Shown here one piece after another: positions 21,720-31,837 of a DNA stretch of 64,000 bases. A program made the translations under genes and the position numbers. How positions within the stretch are numbered: position 1 is the stretch's first letter; each line of letters begins with the position of its first letter. Source of the stretch: Mycoplasma iguanae (lineage in GTDB: Bacteria > Bacillota_I > Bacilli_A > Mycoplasmatales > Metamycoplasmataceae). The notes under the pieces are model-generated. The model did not search any database, was not told the origin of the DNA, and saw only the letters and a list, made by a program, of their open reading frames with translations. The stretch lies in contig NZ_CP102734.1 in NCBI RefSeq assembly GCF_024722375.1, positions 567,346 through 631,345 on the forward strand, written 5' to 3'.

Positions 21720-21860
21720 AAAAAAATTATGTTTTCAGTTTTACCCGCTTATACAGGTTTTTGCACTGAACAATCCATAAATACAAAAAATTTTTCTAAT
21801 AAGCTGCTATACTGATTTCTCATGAAATATTAGTGTTTATTTTTGTATTAAAAAATTATA
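21720..21860 (-). promoter_or_regulatory. Promoter and structured 5' UTR of 190-aa protein gene
   Basis: TTTTTTGCTATAAT (extended -10, TATAAT at 21855-21860) gives a leader of about 165 nt. Within it a GC-richer patch (21736-21770) can fold: TTCAGT pairs with ACTGAA around an inner ACCTG...CGGGT segment. This could be a regulatory RNA; no known riboswitch class is recognised. Confidence 0.35.
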
Positions 21861-22171
21861 GCAAAAAAGCAGTGAAAATATAAAAAACAAGACTAATCTA
21901 ATTGGATTCCTGTATACAGAAAAAAATAAAAAACAAAAAAAACAGAAAAATATAGAAAAAAAACAGCATTTTACAGCTTTTTTTAAAAAAAGACAGGAAA
22001 AATTTTTTTCTGCATTTTTTTCAAAAAAGCTGTGATTTTCTTGTCTTTTCCTTTTTTAGAACTAGAAAAAAATAGTTTTTAACAAGACGGGAAAATCACA
22101 GCTTTTTTTCTGAGTTTTGTTTAAAAAAACAGAAAATTTTATTGTTTTTAATATTGGTGCTTTATCAATAT
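21861..22171. repeat. Hairpin-rich intergenic region with three-armed inverted repeat
   Basis: No gene. A- and T-runs dominate. The arm AAAAAAGCTGTGATTTTC (22023-22040, plus GTCTT 22043-22047) is the inverse of AAGAC..GAAAATCACAGCTTTTTT (22084-22088, 22091-22108): 23 of 25 positions pair. A third arm ACAGCTTTTTT (21973-21983) can pair with the middle one instead. The middle hairpin contains a further AACTA/TAGTT stem. On the minus strand the long hairpin ends in a U-run, so it is at least the terminator of whiA; its size and the spare third arm are unexplained. Confidence 0.6.
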
Positions 22172-23029
22172 TTAGATTAAATTTTCAGTATGTTTTTTTA
22201 GTTTTCTAAGTCAGTGATTTAATGCTGACTTAGTTTTTTTAACACCCTTTTTTTTCTCTAATAAAACAACTAATTCTGATAAAGATGAATAAGGATTTTC
22301 TTTTTTAAGTTTAAAAAAATCTAATTCCATTTCACTAAATAAATATTCTAAACGATACTTTTTTATTAAATCAAAATTTTCTAAATGATAGCTTGTTGAA
22401 TCTACTAATCTTTTTTGATTATAAACATCTAAAGAAGATTGACGATTATAATTATTGTTAATATCACGCATTATTTTTTCATCTATAAAACTAAAAAATG
22501 CTTTTGATGCTCCGATAGAATTTAAAAAATCACCAATGCTTTCTGATTTTTTTAAATACAATGTGTATTTTTGATTTCTTTTGATTGTTAAAAAATTAAA
22601 ATGTTTTTTTAATTTTTGTTGCATTAAATCATGAATATTTTTATATCATGTTTCAATTTGTAAATGATATGAACTTGTGTTCAAAGAAGCAATAGAACCT
22701 GAACCTATAAAAACACCAGCAAAAAAATACATAGGTTCTAAAATAACTTTTTCTAAAAGTTTTTGATCTTTATTAATCATGATTCAATTTTTATGTTTTG
22801 GTATTAAAAATGATTTTATTTTTAATTTATTTAATAAAAAACGTAAATGTTGAGAAACTTCAAAATCATTAATTCTAAAAATAATGTTTTCTTCTTCTTG
22901 AAAATGGGAATTTGCAAAAATAACACCTTTTAATAATTCAATTATTTCAGATGGATCCATTTTATTTTTTAATAATTCCAGTTTGATTTGATGTGAGAAA
23001 GATACATTATTATCTTTTTTTGATTTCAT
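22172..23029 (-). CDS. whiA: WhiA family DNA-binding protein
   Basis: 285 aa. WhiA has a degenerate LAGLIDADG homing-endonuclease-like N-domain and a C-terminal HTH, and in Gram-positives links nucleoid/ribosomal transcription and division. Visible: VSFSHQIKLELLKNK at the start, MYFFAGVFIGSGSIASLN (LAGLIDADG-like), YLKKSESIGDFLNSIGAS, MRDINNNYNRQSSLDVYNQKR, and the HTH PYSSLSELVVLL..KSALNHWLRKL. The true C-terminus lies past a UGA Trp (ALNHWLRKLKKHTENLI). No Shine-Dalgarno; a TAAAAT box (23040-23045) ends 10 nt before the ATG, so the mRNA is nearly leaderless. Divergent from metK. Confidence 0.88.
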
Positions 23030-23174
23030 AGTATTAAAAATTTTACATAAATTGCTTTTTTAAATATAAAAAAATATTGGTACTTTGCTAATTACTCTAT
23101 ATAATCAGAAGTAAAACTTTTTTAAAAGTGCTAAAATTTTTATCTAAACGTTTAAAAATAAAGGAATTTTATTT

Positions 23175-24320
23175 ATGTATAAAACATTATTTACTTCAGA
23201 ATCAGTCGGAACGGGCCACCCAGATAAAATTTGTGATCAAATTAGCGATGCAATTTTAGATGCTTATTTACAAGTGGATCCTAAATCACGTGTTGCATGC
23301 GAAGTTCTAGCAACATTTAAAAAAATTGTTGTTACAGGAGAATTTAGATCAACTATTGAATTAGATTTAAAACCAATAGTTTTAAGAGTTCTAAATAATG
23401 TTGGCTATAGTGAAAAAGACTTTGAAATTGAATTTTTATTAAATCATCAGTCTGATGATATTAGTCAAGGTGTTGATAAAAAAGATGGCGAAATTGGGGC
23501 AGGAGATCAAGGAATTATGTTTGGTTATGCAACTAACGAAACAAAAGAATTTATGCCTTTACCGATTACATTGGCTCATGCTTTAGTAAAAAGAGCAGAA
23601 AAATTAAGAAAATCTGGTGCTTTCAAATGAGCTAAAAGTGATATGAAAAGTCAAGTAACATTTGATTATTCAAATTCTCAACCAAAAATTAAAACTATTT
23701 TAATGTCAATTCAACATGATCAAAACTTTGAACAAACAGAATTTTTTGATTTCATCAAAAATGAAATCATGATTTATGTGGCTAAAAAATACCATTTAAA
23801 TACAGACTTCGAGGTTTTGATTAATCCAACAGGTCGCTTTGTAATTGGTGGACCTGTTGGTGATGTAGGTCTTACAGGAAGAAAAATCATTGTAGACACA
23901 TATGGTGGTTTTGCTAAACATGGAGGTGGTGCTTTCAGCGGTAAAGACTACACCAAAGTAGATCGTTCTGCTGCTTATGCTGCTCGTTGAGTTGCTAAAA
24001 ATTTAGTGGCTGCAGGGATTTCTGATAGTTTAGAAATTCAACTTTCTTATGCTATTGGAATTGCTAAACCGATTTCAATTGCTGTTGATACTTTTTATAC
24101 AAGTAAATATTCAGATGATGAAATATTAAAAATTATCAATCAAGTTTTTGATTTAAGTCCTGCTGGAATTTTTGCAGCTTTAGATCTACAAAAACCAATT
24201 TATGAAAAAACAGCCACATTTGGCCACTTCGGTAGAAAATATAATGCTCAAACTGGTGAATTTAGCTGAGAAAGACTAAATAAAGTAGAAGTAATTCAAT
24301 CACTACTAAAAACTGAATAA
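23175..24320 (+). CDS. metK: S-adenosylmethionine synthetase
   Basis: Makes S-adenosylmethionine from methionine and ATP in the cytoplasm. 381 aa, normal length. [21 protein letters not shown] (ATP site), [12 protein letters not shown] (signature hexapeptide region) and [20 protein letters not shown] (P-loop-like second signature) are all present, with Trp coded by UGA in between. AAAGGAAT site upstream. Monocistronic, closed by a terminator shared with the convergent rpoE-like gene. Confidence 0.97.
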
Positions 24321-24326
24321 AATATT

Positions 24327-24355
24327 AAAAAACATAGCTATTAGCTATGTTTTTT
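24327..24355. terminator. Bidirectional terminator between metK and rpoE-like gene
   Basis: AAAAAACATAGCTA / TTAGCTATGTTTTTT: 13-bp stem with runs on both sides, between convergent genes. Confidence 0.85.
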
Positions 24356-24371
24356 AATTAAATAAAATAAT

Positions 24372-24608
24372 CTATTTTCTTAAGGTTCATTGTCCTTCAT
24401 AAGTACGGATAAATTTACCTGAAACTGTTAACATTTTATAAAGAATACCACGGCATTTTTCAGCAATTTCTTCATCTGTTAAATCTGAATAAATTTCAGT
24501 TCAACTTGGTTTTAATTTTGCTTCAATTTGAGTAAAAATATCTTCAAATTCCATTGGTTCAGTTGATTTAGCAAGCACAGTTTCTGTTATCCTCATGATA
24601 GTTTCCAT
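24372..24608 (-). CDS. rpoE: Short RNA polymerase delta-like protein (HARE-HTH only)
   Basis: 78 aa. The sequence MEFEDIFTQIEAKLKPSWTE..LTDEEIAEKCRGILYKMLTVSGKFIRTYEGQWTLRK matches the HARE-HTH N-domain of the delta subunit (usual ending LN.DGRF..LG.N.WGLR). The long acidic tail that in Bacillus displaces nucleic acid from RNA polymerase is absent, so the activity may be reduced to the folded domain. Site AAGGAG before the ATG; 54 bp after argS, so probably last gene of hrcA-grpE-argS-rpoE. The family call rests on pattern matching by eye. Confidence 0.7.
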
Positions 24609-24662
24609 ATTAACTCCTTAATAATAATTAACATTTTACCTGATAAAGTAAAACTTTATAAA

Positions 24663-26279
24663 TTAATTTTTAGCTGCCATTCTTTCGGGAGCATCTATTC
24701 CCATTAGTTCTAGCCCTGTAGATAAAACGAGTTGTGTAGCTTTTACTATAGCTAACAAATTTTCTTCATCTTCACTGCCGATGATTTTGTCTGAATTAGA
24801 ATAAAATGCATTAAAATCTTTAGCTAATTTAATTAAATACTGTGGTAATAAATGAGTTTTATAAGTTTTTTCAATGTTGCCTAATAAATTAGGAAAAGTT
24901 TTTAAATTATTAATTAATTTAATTGCATATTCATTTTTAAAGCTTTCTGCTTTAAATGTAGTTTTTTGAGATTTATTTAATAATTGTACTGCTCTGGCAT
25001 GTGTATATTGCAATAAATATACAGGATTATTTGTATTATTTTGAGCAATTAAATTTAAATCAAAATCAATCCCTGAATTTTCAGAACGATCTGCTGTGAA
25101 AAATCTAACAGCATTTTTCCCTACTAAATTAATTAATTCTCTTAAAAAAACGGTATTTCCTTTTCTTTTAGACATTTTAAATTCTTTACCATCTTTAATT
25201 AAACGTACTGTTTGACAAACTAAAACTTTAAATTTATTTTCAACATCATAACCTAGTTGTTGTAAAGCAATTTGCATTCTTTTGATATAACCACTATGAT
25301 CTGCGCCTCAAATATCAATTAGTTTATCAGGGTTATTGAATAAAAATTTTTCATTATGATAAGCAATATCAGGTAATAAATAAGTTATATCCCCATTTTG
25401 TTTAATTAGGACACGATCTTTATCATCACCATAATCCATTGTATTTAATCATAATGCTCCATCTTTTTTAAAAGTACCTTTTAGTTTTTTTAATGTTTTT
25501 TCAATTGCTCCTGAATTATAAATATCTGATTCAGAAAAATATTTATCCATTGTCACATTTAAAAGACTAAGATCTTCTTTAATTCTTGTCAGTAAAATTT
25601 TCACAGACTCAGATTTAAAAATTTCTTTTACAGATTGATAATCTTTATTTAAATATTGATCATTTCATTTTTCTTTTAGTTTTTGGGCTAATCAAACAAT
25701 ATCTTGCCCTTGATAGCTATCTTCTGGCATTGGATAATCACTATTTCAAATTTGTTGATATCTTACAAATGCAGAAATTCCTAAACGATCAATTTGATTA
25801 CCTGCATCATTAATGTAATATTCTCGAATAACATGATTTCCTCTAAAAGTTAAAATATTAGATAGAATTGATCCTAAAACAGCACCACGGGCATGTGCGA
25901 CGTGTAGGAATCCTGTAGGATTGGCAGAAACAAACTCAATATTAATTTTTAAACCGCTATTTGCTGATCCAAAAGTTTTATCTTTTACAATTATATTATT
26001 TACTTCATCTACTAATAAATTGTCATTTACAAAAAAATTGATAAAGCCAGGTGCTACAATATCAATTTTTTTAATATTGTATTTTTTAAAATCAATTTCT
26101 TCAACGATTTTTTTAGCAATTTCTAAAGGAGGTAAATTTAAATCTTTAGTCAAAGTAAGAGCTAAGCTGGATGCAAAATCACCAAAGTTAGTTTTTTCAT
26201 CAATAATAATTTTCTTTTGAATATTTCATTTCTTCAAAACTTCTTCTAGTGATTCTGCGATTTGCTGCTTTAGATCCAT
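24663..26279 (-). CDS. argS: Arginyl-tRNA synthetase
   Basis: Charges tRNA-Arg. 538 aa, normal for mycoplasmas. The N-terminal additional domain starts [20 protein letters not shown]; the class I HIGH motif is in [17 protein letters not shown] (HVAH), the KMSK motif in [13 protein letters not shown], and the C-terminal anticodon domain ends [13 protein letters not shown] Trp codons occur throughout the middle. Its ATG overlaps the grpE stop as TAATG, so translation is coupled. Confidence 0.96.
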
Positions 26280-26989
26280 TATTTAGCCACCAATACATTT
26301 GCAGGTTTAATTACACGATCATGTAATTTATATCCAATTGATTGTACTTTTAAAATTGTTTCTGTTTCTTTTCCTGAGTCTTGCACTAATTCAAAAATTT
26401 CATGAATTTCAGGATCATATTTATCCCCAATTTGTGGAATAATTTTTGATAAACCAAATGATTCTAAAATATTTTCCATTTGACTTACAATCATTTCAAA
26501 ACCTCTAACATAATTATTTACAGCAACATTTTCTTGATTATTTCCTGCTTGAATCGCTAGATTTAAATTATTTAAAGGAATTAAGAAATTTTCTAAAAAT
26601 TTTTGTAATGAATATTTTTTTATCTCAGCAACTTCAGCTTCCATTTTATTATAATTTTCTGCTTTCAATTTATTTAGTTCTTCTTGTGCTTTAGAAGCTA
26701 ATCTTTTAGCTTTTTCTGTAAAATCTTCATTATTTTTGATGATTTCTGCTTGTAATTTTGCATTATCAAGTAATAAATTCATGTTTTTTTCTTGTTCTTT
26801 TTTTAATAAAGATTCTAAATCTTTAATTTTTTGCTCAGCAGTAACTTTGTTTTTTTTGTGCTCAACTTTTTTAGATTTTTTACATTCTTCTGGATTTTTT
26901 GTTTTTTCACACTGTGTTTGACATGATTTAGCATTTGATTCACAAGTTTTTTGAGATTCTTGGTTTTCTTTTTTAATTTCTTTTTCCAT
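26279..26989 (-). CDS. grpE: Nucleotide-exchange factor GrpE
   Basis: Releases ADP from DnaK. 236 aa. A long charged, Cys-containing N-terminal tail (residues 1-60: ESNAKSCQTQCEKTKNPEECKK, four cysteines) precedes the coiled coil (KIKDLESLLKKEQEKNMNLL..) and the beta domain with GFEMIVSQMENILESFGL and KYDPEIHEIFELVQDSG...GYKLHDRVIKPANVLVAK, the standard GrpE end. Start at 26989 because AGGAG lies 6 nt upstream, inside the end of hrcA; an ATG 39 nt further up has no site. The Cys-rich tail is unusual. Confidence 0.94.
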   Translation of the reverse strand: MEKEIKKENQESQKTCESNAKSCQTQCEKTKNPEECKKSKKVEHKKNKVTAEQKIKDLESLLKKEQEKNMNLLLDNAKLQAEIIKNNEDFTEKAKRLASKAQEELNKLKAENYNKMEAEVAEIKKYSLQKFLENFLIPLNNLNLAIQAGNNQENVAVNNYVRGFEMIVSQMENILESFGLSKIIPQIGDKYDPEIHEIFELVQDSGKETETILKVQSIGYKLHDRVIKPANVLVAK

Positions 26990-26990
26990 A

Positions 26991-27995
26991 TTATTCTCCT
27001 TTATTTTTTTTACTAAAATGTTGTTCAATAAATTTAATAGCAGTTAATGCTTTACTATAATCTAAGCGGTTAGTTCCCACAAAAGAAATTTCTTTTAAAT
27101 TACTATCATTATTTCATTCTAATTTTTTAGAAATTAAAGAAATTTTGTCATCTTGGATATCAATTTTTAAAGTATCATCTTCATCCATTTTTCCTTCAAT
27201 TGATTGTCATATAGAATTAGTTTCTACTAAATCTAATAATTCAATTAAACGCTCCCTAGAAATATCCTTTGATAAAATTAAACTATTTTTGTTATAAATT
27301 TTATTTTTATATTCAATTGAAAAAGTAAAAATATTAGAAACAAAATGTTGAATTAATGATTCATAATTTTTTACTTGACTTGCTAAAATAGGAGCCATTA
27401 ATTGCACTTTTTCATGTAATTCTATTAATGGAACATTAATTAAACGATCTTTGAAAAGTCTGATAGCAATTCTAACATCATCATTATTTAATAAGTTGTT
27501 TTGCAGTTTTAACATTTTAGATTCTACACGTCCAGTAGAAGTAACCAATACAATAATGGAATTAAAATCATCTAAAACTGTTAATTGAATAGATTTTAAT
27601 AATTCATTAGAATTATCAGATGAAGTTATCATAGTTAAACCAGCAATCTCACTAATAATTTTGACACTTTCATCAATTGTGGCATTAATTGAAATACGTC
27701 TTTTTGCAAAAACATCTTCAATCTGTTCTAGTAAGTGCTTTTCATTATCATCAACTAAATATTTAGCATAGTATTCCAACCCTTTAGTTGATGGAATTCT
27801 TCCTCCTGAAGTATGTTTTTTTTCTAAATAACCTTCTTTTTCTAACTGAGACATAATATTTCTAATTAAGGCTGTAGAAATGTCTAGTTGATATATTTCT
27901 TTTAAAGTCATTGAGCCAACAGGTTCTCCCATTTTAATATAAGCTTCAACGATCATTTTTAAATAGACATAAATTCTATCTTCTGTTTTTGACAT
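26991..27995 (-). CDS. hrcA: Heat-inducible transcription repressor HrcA
   Basis: 334 aa repressor of class I heat-shock genes, binding CIRCE operators. N-terminal winged helix: DRIYVYLKMIVEAYIKMGEPVGS, then DISTALIRNIMSQLEKEGYLEKKHTSGGRIPSTKGLEYYAKYL is diagnostic. The C-terminus ends FVGTNRLDYSKALTAIKFIE after a UGA Trp. No Shine-Dalgarno: TATAAT (28002-28007) ends 6 nt before the ATG, so the mRNA should be leaderless. A degenerate CIRCE-like repeat overlaps that promoter. First gene of hrcA-grpE-argS. Confidence 0.96.
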
Positions 27996-28001
27996 GACAA
28001 A

Positions 28002-28031
28002 ATTATAGCAAATAGCTTAATACTTTGCTAA
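28002..28031 (-). promoter_or_regulatory. hrcA promoter with CIRCE-like operator
   Basis: TTTGCTATAAT promoter on the minus strand, overlapped by the inverted repeat TTAGCAAAG-N9-ATTTGCTAT (28023-28031 and 28005-28013). The 9-9-9 geometry is that of CIRCE (TTAGCACTC-N9-GAGTGCTAA), and TTAGCA / TGCTA are kept while the inner bases differ. Likely autoregulatory site for HrcA, by position and geometry. Confidence 0.5.
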
Positions 28032-28050
28032 AAAAATGCCATGATAATTA

Positions 28051-28078
28051 AAAAAAACAGTTTTAAAACTGTTTTTTT
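28051..28078 (-). terminator. Terminator of fmt-ung operon
   Basis: AAAAAAACAGTTTT / AAAACTGTTTTTTT, a perfect 14-bp inverted repeat with U-tract, 14 bp after the ung stop and just before the hrcA promoter. Confidence 0.85.
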
Positions 28079-28091
28079 AATATTTTATTTT

Positions 28092-28736
28092 TTATCAAAT
28101 TATTTTTTTGTCTAATAGGCTGTTAATTTTGATAAAAATTTCACTACCAAAAAAACCCCTATAGGCACTTAAGGGACTGGGATGAGGTGCTCTAATAATA
28201 CATTGTTTTGATAAATCAACTTGCTGTTCAATAGTTTGTGCTTTTGATCCTAAAAGCACAAAAACAATTTTTTGCTTTTTAGTTACAATTCATTTTAATA
28301 AATTTTCTGTAAAAATTTCTCAACCTTGATTATAGTGCGATTGTGGATTGTTTTTTTCCACAGTAAGCACTCTATTAATTAACAAAACTCCTTGATTTGC
28401 TCAATGACTTAAATTTCCGCTTTTAATTATTGTTTTGGGGTAATTATTTTTCAGTTCTTTAAAAATATTTTTTAAAGAAGGGGGAAGAATTTTTTTATTA
28501 GTAGAAAAAGCTAAGCCATCTGCAACGCCGGGACTGTGATATGGATCTTGACCAATTATTACTACTTTTAGATTTTGGAAGTTACATAATTCTAAAGCTT
28601 TAAATCAATCACTTTTACTAGGATAAATTTCTGTATTTTGTGATAATTTAAAATCTAAAAAAGACATTAATTTTTTAAAATAATCTTTGCTAGTTTCTGC
28701 TTTGAAAAATTCTTCTCAACTATTTAAATGCCACAT
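28092..28736 (-). CDS. ung: Uracil-DNA glycosylase
   Basis: Removes uracil from DNA; important in such an AT-rich genome. 214 aa. Family 1 motifs: [22 protein letters not shown] (water-activating Asp in GQDPYH) and the leucine-loop motif [15 protein letters not shown]. Starts MWHLNSWEEFF (UGA Trp) with the ATG 17 bp inside the end of fmt, so coupled. Its C-terminus reads DKKIIW with a final UGA Trp before TAA. Confidence 0.95.
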
Positions 28737-29571
28737 ATACTCTTTTTTTAGACTCATATTGGTATTCATAACAATATATTTTTCCATCAGCTAGTTCTAA
28801 TATCAAAGCATTTTTAATTAATTTTAGAGAAGCACGATATATTTTAATTCTTTTGTTATCTAAAATGACAAAAGCTCCAGGATTATCATTTAATGCTCTT
28901 ATTTTGCCTAATGCTATTTCACAGGAATCTGTTAAAAATATTTCTGCAAAACTTTTATCAATTTTAGGACTTAAAGTAGCTTGAGAGTGATCCTGCATTT
29001 TTGGTTTAACTTTTTGATAATATAAATCATAAATTCATTTACTGATATTTTCTTTAGCTAAATTAGCTAATTTAGTGAATAGTTCTTTTGCTGTATCTTC
29101 TGGCAAAATATTTATTTTTGCAGTTGCAATAATGTCTCCTGCGTCCATTTCTTTAACCATATAAATTAAACTAATTCCTGTCTCTGTATCATTATTAATT
29201 AAAGAATGTTGGATTGGTGCTGCACCTCTATATTTAGGTAATAAAGAACCATGTACATTAATAGAACCATGTAAAGGAATATTTAAAATTTTTAATGGTA
29301 CATATTGACCAAAAGCTGCAGAAACTATAAAATCAGGTTTTAATTCTTCTAAAATTTCTGCAATTTCTATGATTTTTTCAGGTTGATATACATTAATATT
29401 ATGTTTTTGTGCTAAAAGTTTTGTGGCTGTAGGTTCAATTTTGTATCCGCGATTTGCAGGTCTGTCTGGTTGAGAAACAATTGCTTGAACATCAAAATCT
29501 TCAATTAGTTTTTCAAAAATTGTAGCGGCAAAATTAGGTGTTCCTAATAAAACTAATTTTATTTTTTTCAT
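28720..29571 (-). CDS. fmt: Methionyl-tRNA formyltransferase
   Basis: Formylates initiator Met-tRNA with 10-formyl-THF. 283 aa, somewhat short but normal for mycoplasmas. KLVLLGTPNFAATIFEKLI at the start, the catalytic region SINVHGSLLPKYRGAAPIQ (Asn-His) and GISLIYMVKEMDAGDIIA are conserved; the C-terminal OB domain ends [18 protein letters not shown]. 4 nt after ksgA and overlapping ung. A deformylase (48969) is also in the window, so the formylation cycle is complete. Confidence 0.96.
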
Positions 29572-29575
29572 ATTG

Positions 29576-30358
29576 CTATTTAACTACACTTTCTAATTTT
29601 TGGAAAAATTGTTGATATTGTTTTAAAGAAATTTCTTGTGGTCGAATATTGGAGTTTAGTTTAAATTCTTTAAAAACGCCTTTAATAAACTCATCACTAT
29701 AATGTTTTTTTCAATTGTTTGCTAAAGTTTTTCTTTTCATACTAAAACTATTTTTAATAAATAGTAAAAAACTTTTTGTGTCTAAAGTTGTAATTTTATT
29801 AAATTCAAAACTTACAATTGCTGAATGTACTTTAGGTACAGGTCTAAATGCTGTGGGTGGAACAGAAAATTCTTTTTTAACAGTTGCAAAATATTGACAA
29901 ACTACTGAAAGTTTTGAGTAATTAGCTGTATTAACTTTAGCAATTATTCTATCTGCCACTTCTTCTTGAACCATAATTAAGGCAGAAGAAAAAAGTTCTA
30001 AATGCTCAAAAATTTTAAAAATAATTTTGCTTGTAATGTAATAAGGTAAATTAGCTACAATTTTTTTCTTTCCTTGCCAAATTAATTGATGCTTTAAAAA
30101 ATCACCATTAACTAAAGTAAAATTATTTGCATTAATTGTATTATTTAAAATTTCAATCATGTCTTGATCTATTTCAAAAGCTAGAAGACTTTTAGCTTTT
30201 GAAACCATAATTTGGGTAAGAGCTCCTCTACCTGGACCGATTTCAAGTACATCTTGATTATCAATGTTAGCTATGTCGATTATTTTATTGATAATATTTT
30301 TATCTTGTAAAAAATTTTGTCCAAAATGTTTTTTGGAAAACTGACCCTTAGTCAACAT
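29576..30358 (-). CDS. rsmA: 16S rRNA dimethyladenosine transferase (KsgA)
   Basis: Dimethylates A1518/A1519 of 16S rRNA in small-subunit assembly. 260 aa from this start. KKHFGQNFLQDKNIINKIID is the family opening; VLEIGPGRGALTQ is the SAM motif I; ANLPYYITSKII is the NLPY catalytic motif IV; VPPTAFRPVPKVHSAIV follows. I chose ATG 30358 (AAGAAAG upstream); an in-frame ATG at 30376 would add six residues (MLRKFS) but has no site. Overlaps tatD by 11 bp. Confidence 0.94.
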
Positions 30359-31115
30359 TGAAAACTTTCTTAACATTTTTATGCATTTGTTTTAAAAGTT
30401 CTTCTTCAGAAATACCTTTTAATTCAGCTAAAAAAACTGTTACATGTTTTACATAATAGGAATGATTTCTTTTACCGCGATGTGGGACAGGAGTTAAATA
30501 AGGTGAATCTGTTTCTGTGAAAATTCTATCTAGCGGTGTTACTAAAGCAGCAGCACGAACTGTTGTTGCATTTTTGAAGGTGATTACACCAGAAAATGAT
30601 AAATAACAACCTAAAGCTAAAAATTTTTCTGCTCAAGTTGCATCACCGCTAAAAGTGTGAAAAATATATGTTAATTTATTGTAAGGTGTTTGCTGAATGA
30701 TTTCATAAATATCTTCAAAAGCATCTCTAACATGTAAAATTACAGGTTTATTAAATTTTAATGCTACTTCTAATTGTTGTATCAAACATCTTTTCTGCAC
30801 ATCTTTTGGAGGATTATTTTCTCAATAATAATCTAAACCTACTTCTCCAATAGCTACAACATTTTCTGTTATATATTTTTCAAGTTCTAAATAATTTTCA
30901 GTGTCTCTAGCGACAGAAGGGTGAATTCCTAAAACAGGAAACAAATTTTTGGGATATTGTTTTGACAACTCTAAAACTTCATTAATTTCATTTCAAGAAG
31001 TCGCAACAAAAAACATTTTTTCAATATCTTGTAAAATATTTTTTTTTGCTTCTAAATTTGGATTTGAATAATATTCTTTAAAAATGTGTGTATGAAGATC
31101 AATATATTTTTTCAT
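30348..31115 (-). CDS. tatD: TatD family metal-dependent DNase
   Basis: 255 aa TIM-barrel nuclease. KKYIDLHTHIF (HxH metal site), GIHPSVARD, VVAIGEVGLDYYW (catalytic Glu), KPVILHVRDAFED, YIFHTFSGD and FTETDSPYLTPVPHRGKRN are the family metal ligands in order. ATG overlaps the stop of the preceding gene as TAATG. The tatD-(rnmV)-ksgA neighbourhood is conserved in Firmicutes; rnmV is missing between them here. Confidence 0.93.
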
Positions 31116-31714
31116 TATTTAATGCTTTCTATATCTTTTTTTATTTTTTGAAAATTTGTTTGATTCTCTATAGTTGTTAAATCTATTTTTTCTCTAAAAT
31201 AACAGTTAACTTCTTCCAATGAATTAACATCTAAATTTTCAAAAATTTGTATTTTAGGTAAATAATTTACAAAAGCTTTAAATTGATATTTTGGATGGTG
31301 TCAATAAAATACTTTAATTAAGGCAATTGTTAAGTTTTCTATATTTAATAATTTTAACAATTTTTCTATAACATATTTTTTATTAGTCTCGCCATCTTTA
31401 AAATCTTCTCAATAAAGTAAATCTAACCTTTCTCTTAACATTTCTAAATCACTGGTTTTTACATAATGTAAATTTCAGTCTTTTATAAAATGAGGAATTT
31501 TCTTTTCATCATTTTTAAAATAAAATGCAATTTCTGTAAAAATTCTTGCATCATCTTTATTTTTTTGTGGTTCTATAGTAAAGTAATAGGTTATTTGCTT
31601 ATCTTGTGATTCTCCGATAATAAGTGGTTTACCTTCAACATTTTTTTCAAAAATATCAAAAGTAAGTTGAAGTTTTTCTGGTTCTAAATTTAAGGTATTA
31701 AATTTGTTAATCAT
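31115..31714 (-). CDS. Unknown protein heading the tatD-ksgA-fmt-ung operon
   Basis: 199 aa, soluble, not recognised. MINKFNTLNLEPEKLQLTFDIFEKN at the start, a beta-rich middle (KQITYYFTIEPQKN..ARIFTEIAFYFK) and an alpha-helical C-terminus (MLRERLDLLYWEDFKDGETNKKYVIEKLLKLLN; YWHHPKYQFKAFVNYLPK). Trp are UGA-coded. Site AAGAGGTG before the ATG. Its stop overlaps the tatD ATG (TAATG), so it is firmly part of this operon, which hints at an RNA/DNA-processing context but nothing more. Confidence 0.75.
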
Positions 31715-31825
31715 ATTTCACCTCTTAATAAATTATTTTAACATTTGACACTAATAAAATATAAAGATAAAAAATAAAATTATTTTAATTTCACGAAAAA
31801 AATAAAAGATTATTTTTTTTATTGA

Positions 31826-31831
31826 TATAAT
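31826..31831 (+). promoter_or_regulatory. Extended -10 promoter of permease gene
   Basis: TTGATATAATGG: TG-A-TATAAT extended -10 on the plus strand; predicted start near 31838, leaving a leader of about 165 nt before the permease ATG. Confidence 0.55.
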
Positions 31832-31837
31832 GGTTTT

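Noticed and set aside
26990-27028. Longer grpE start (MNNILVKKIK...) at 27028.
   Set aside because: No ribosome site; AGGAG sits 6 nt before the ATG at 26989.
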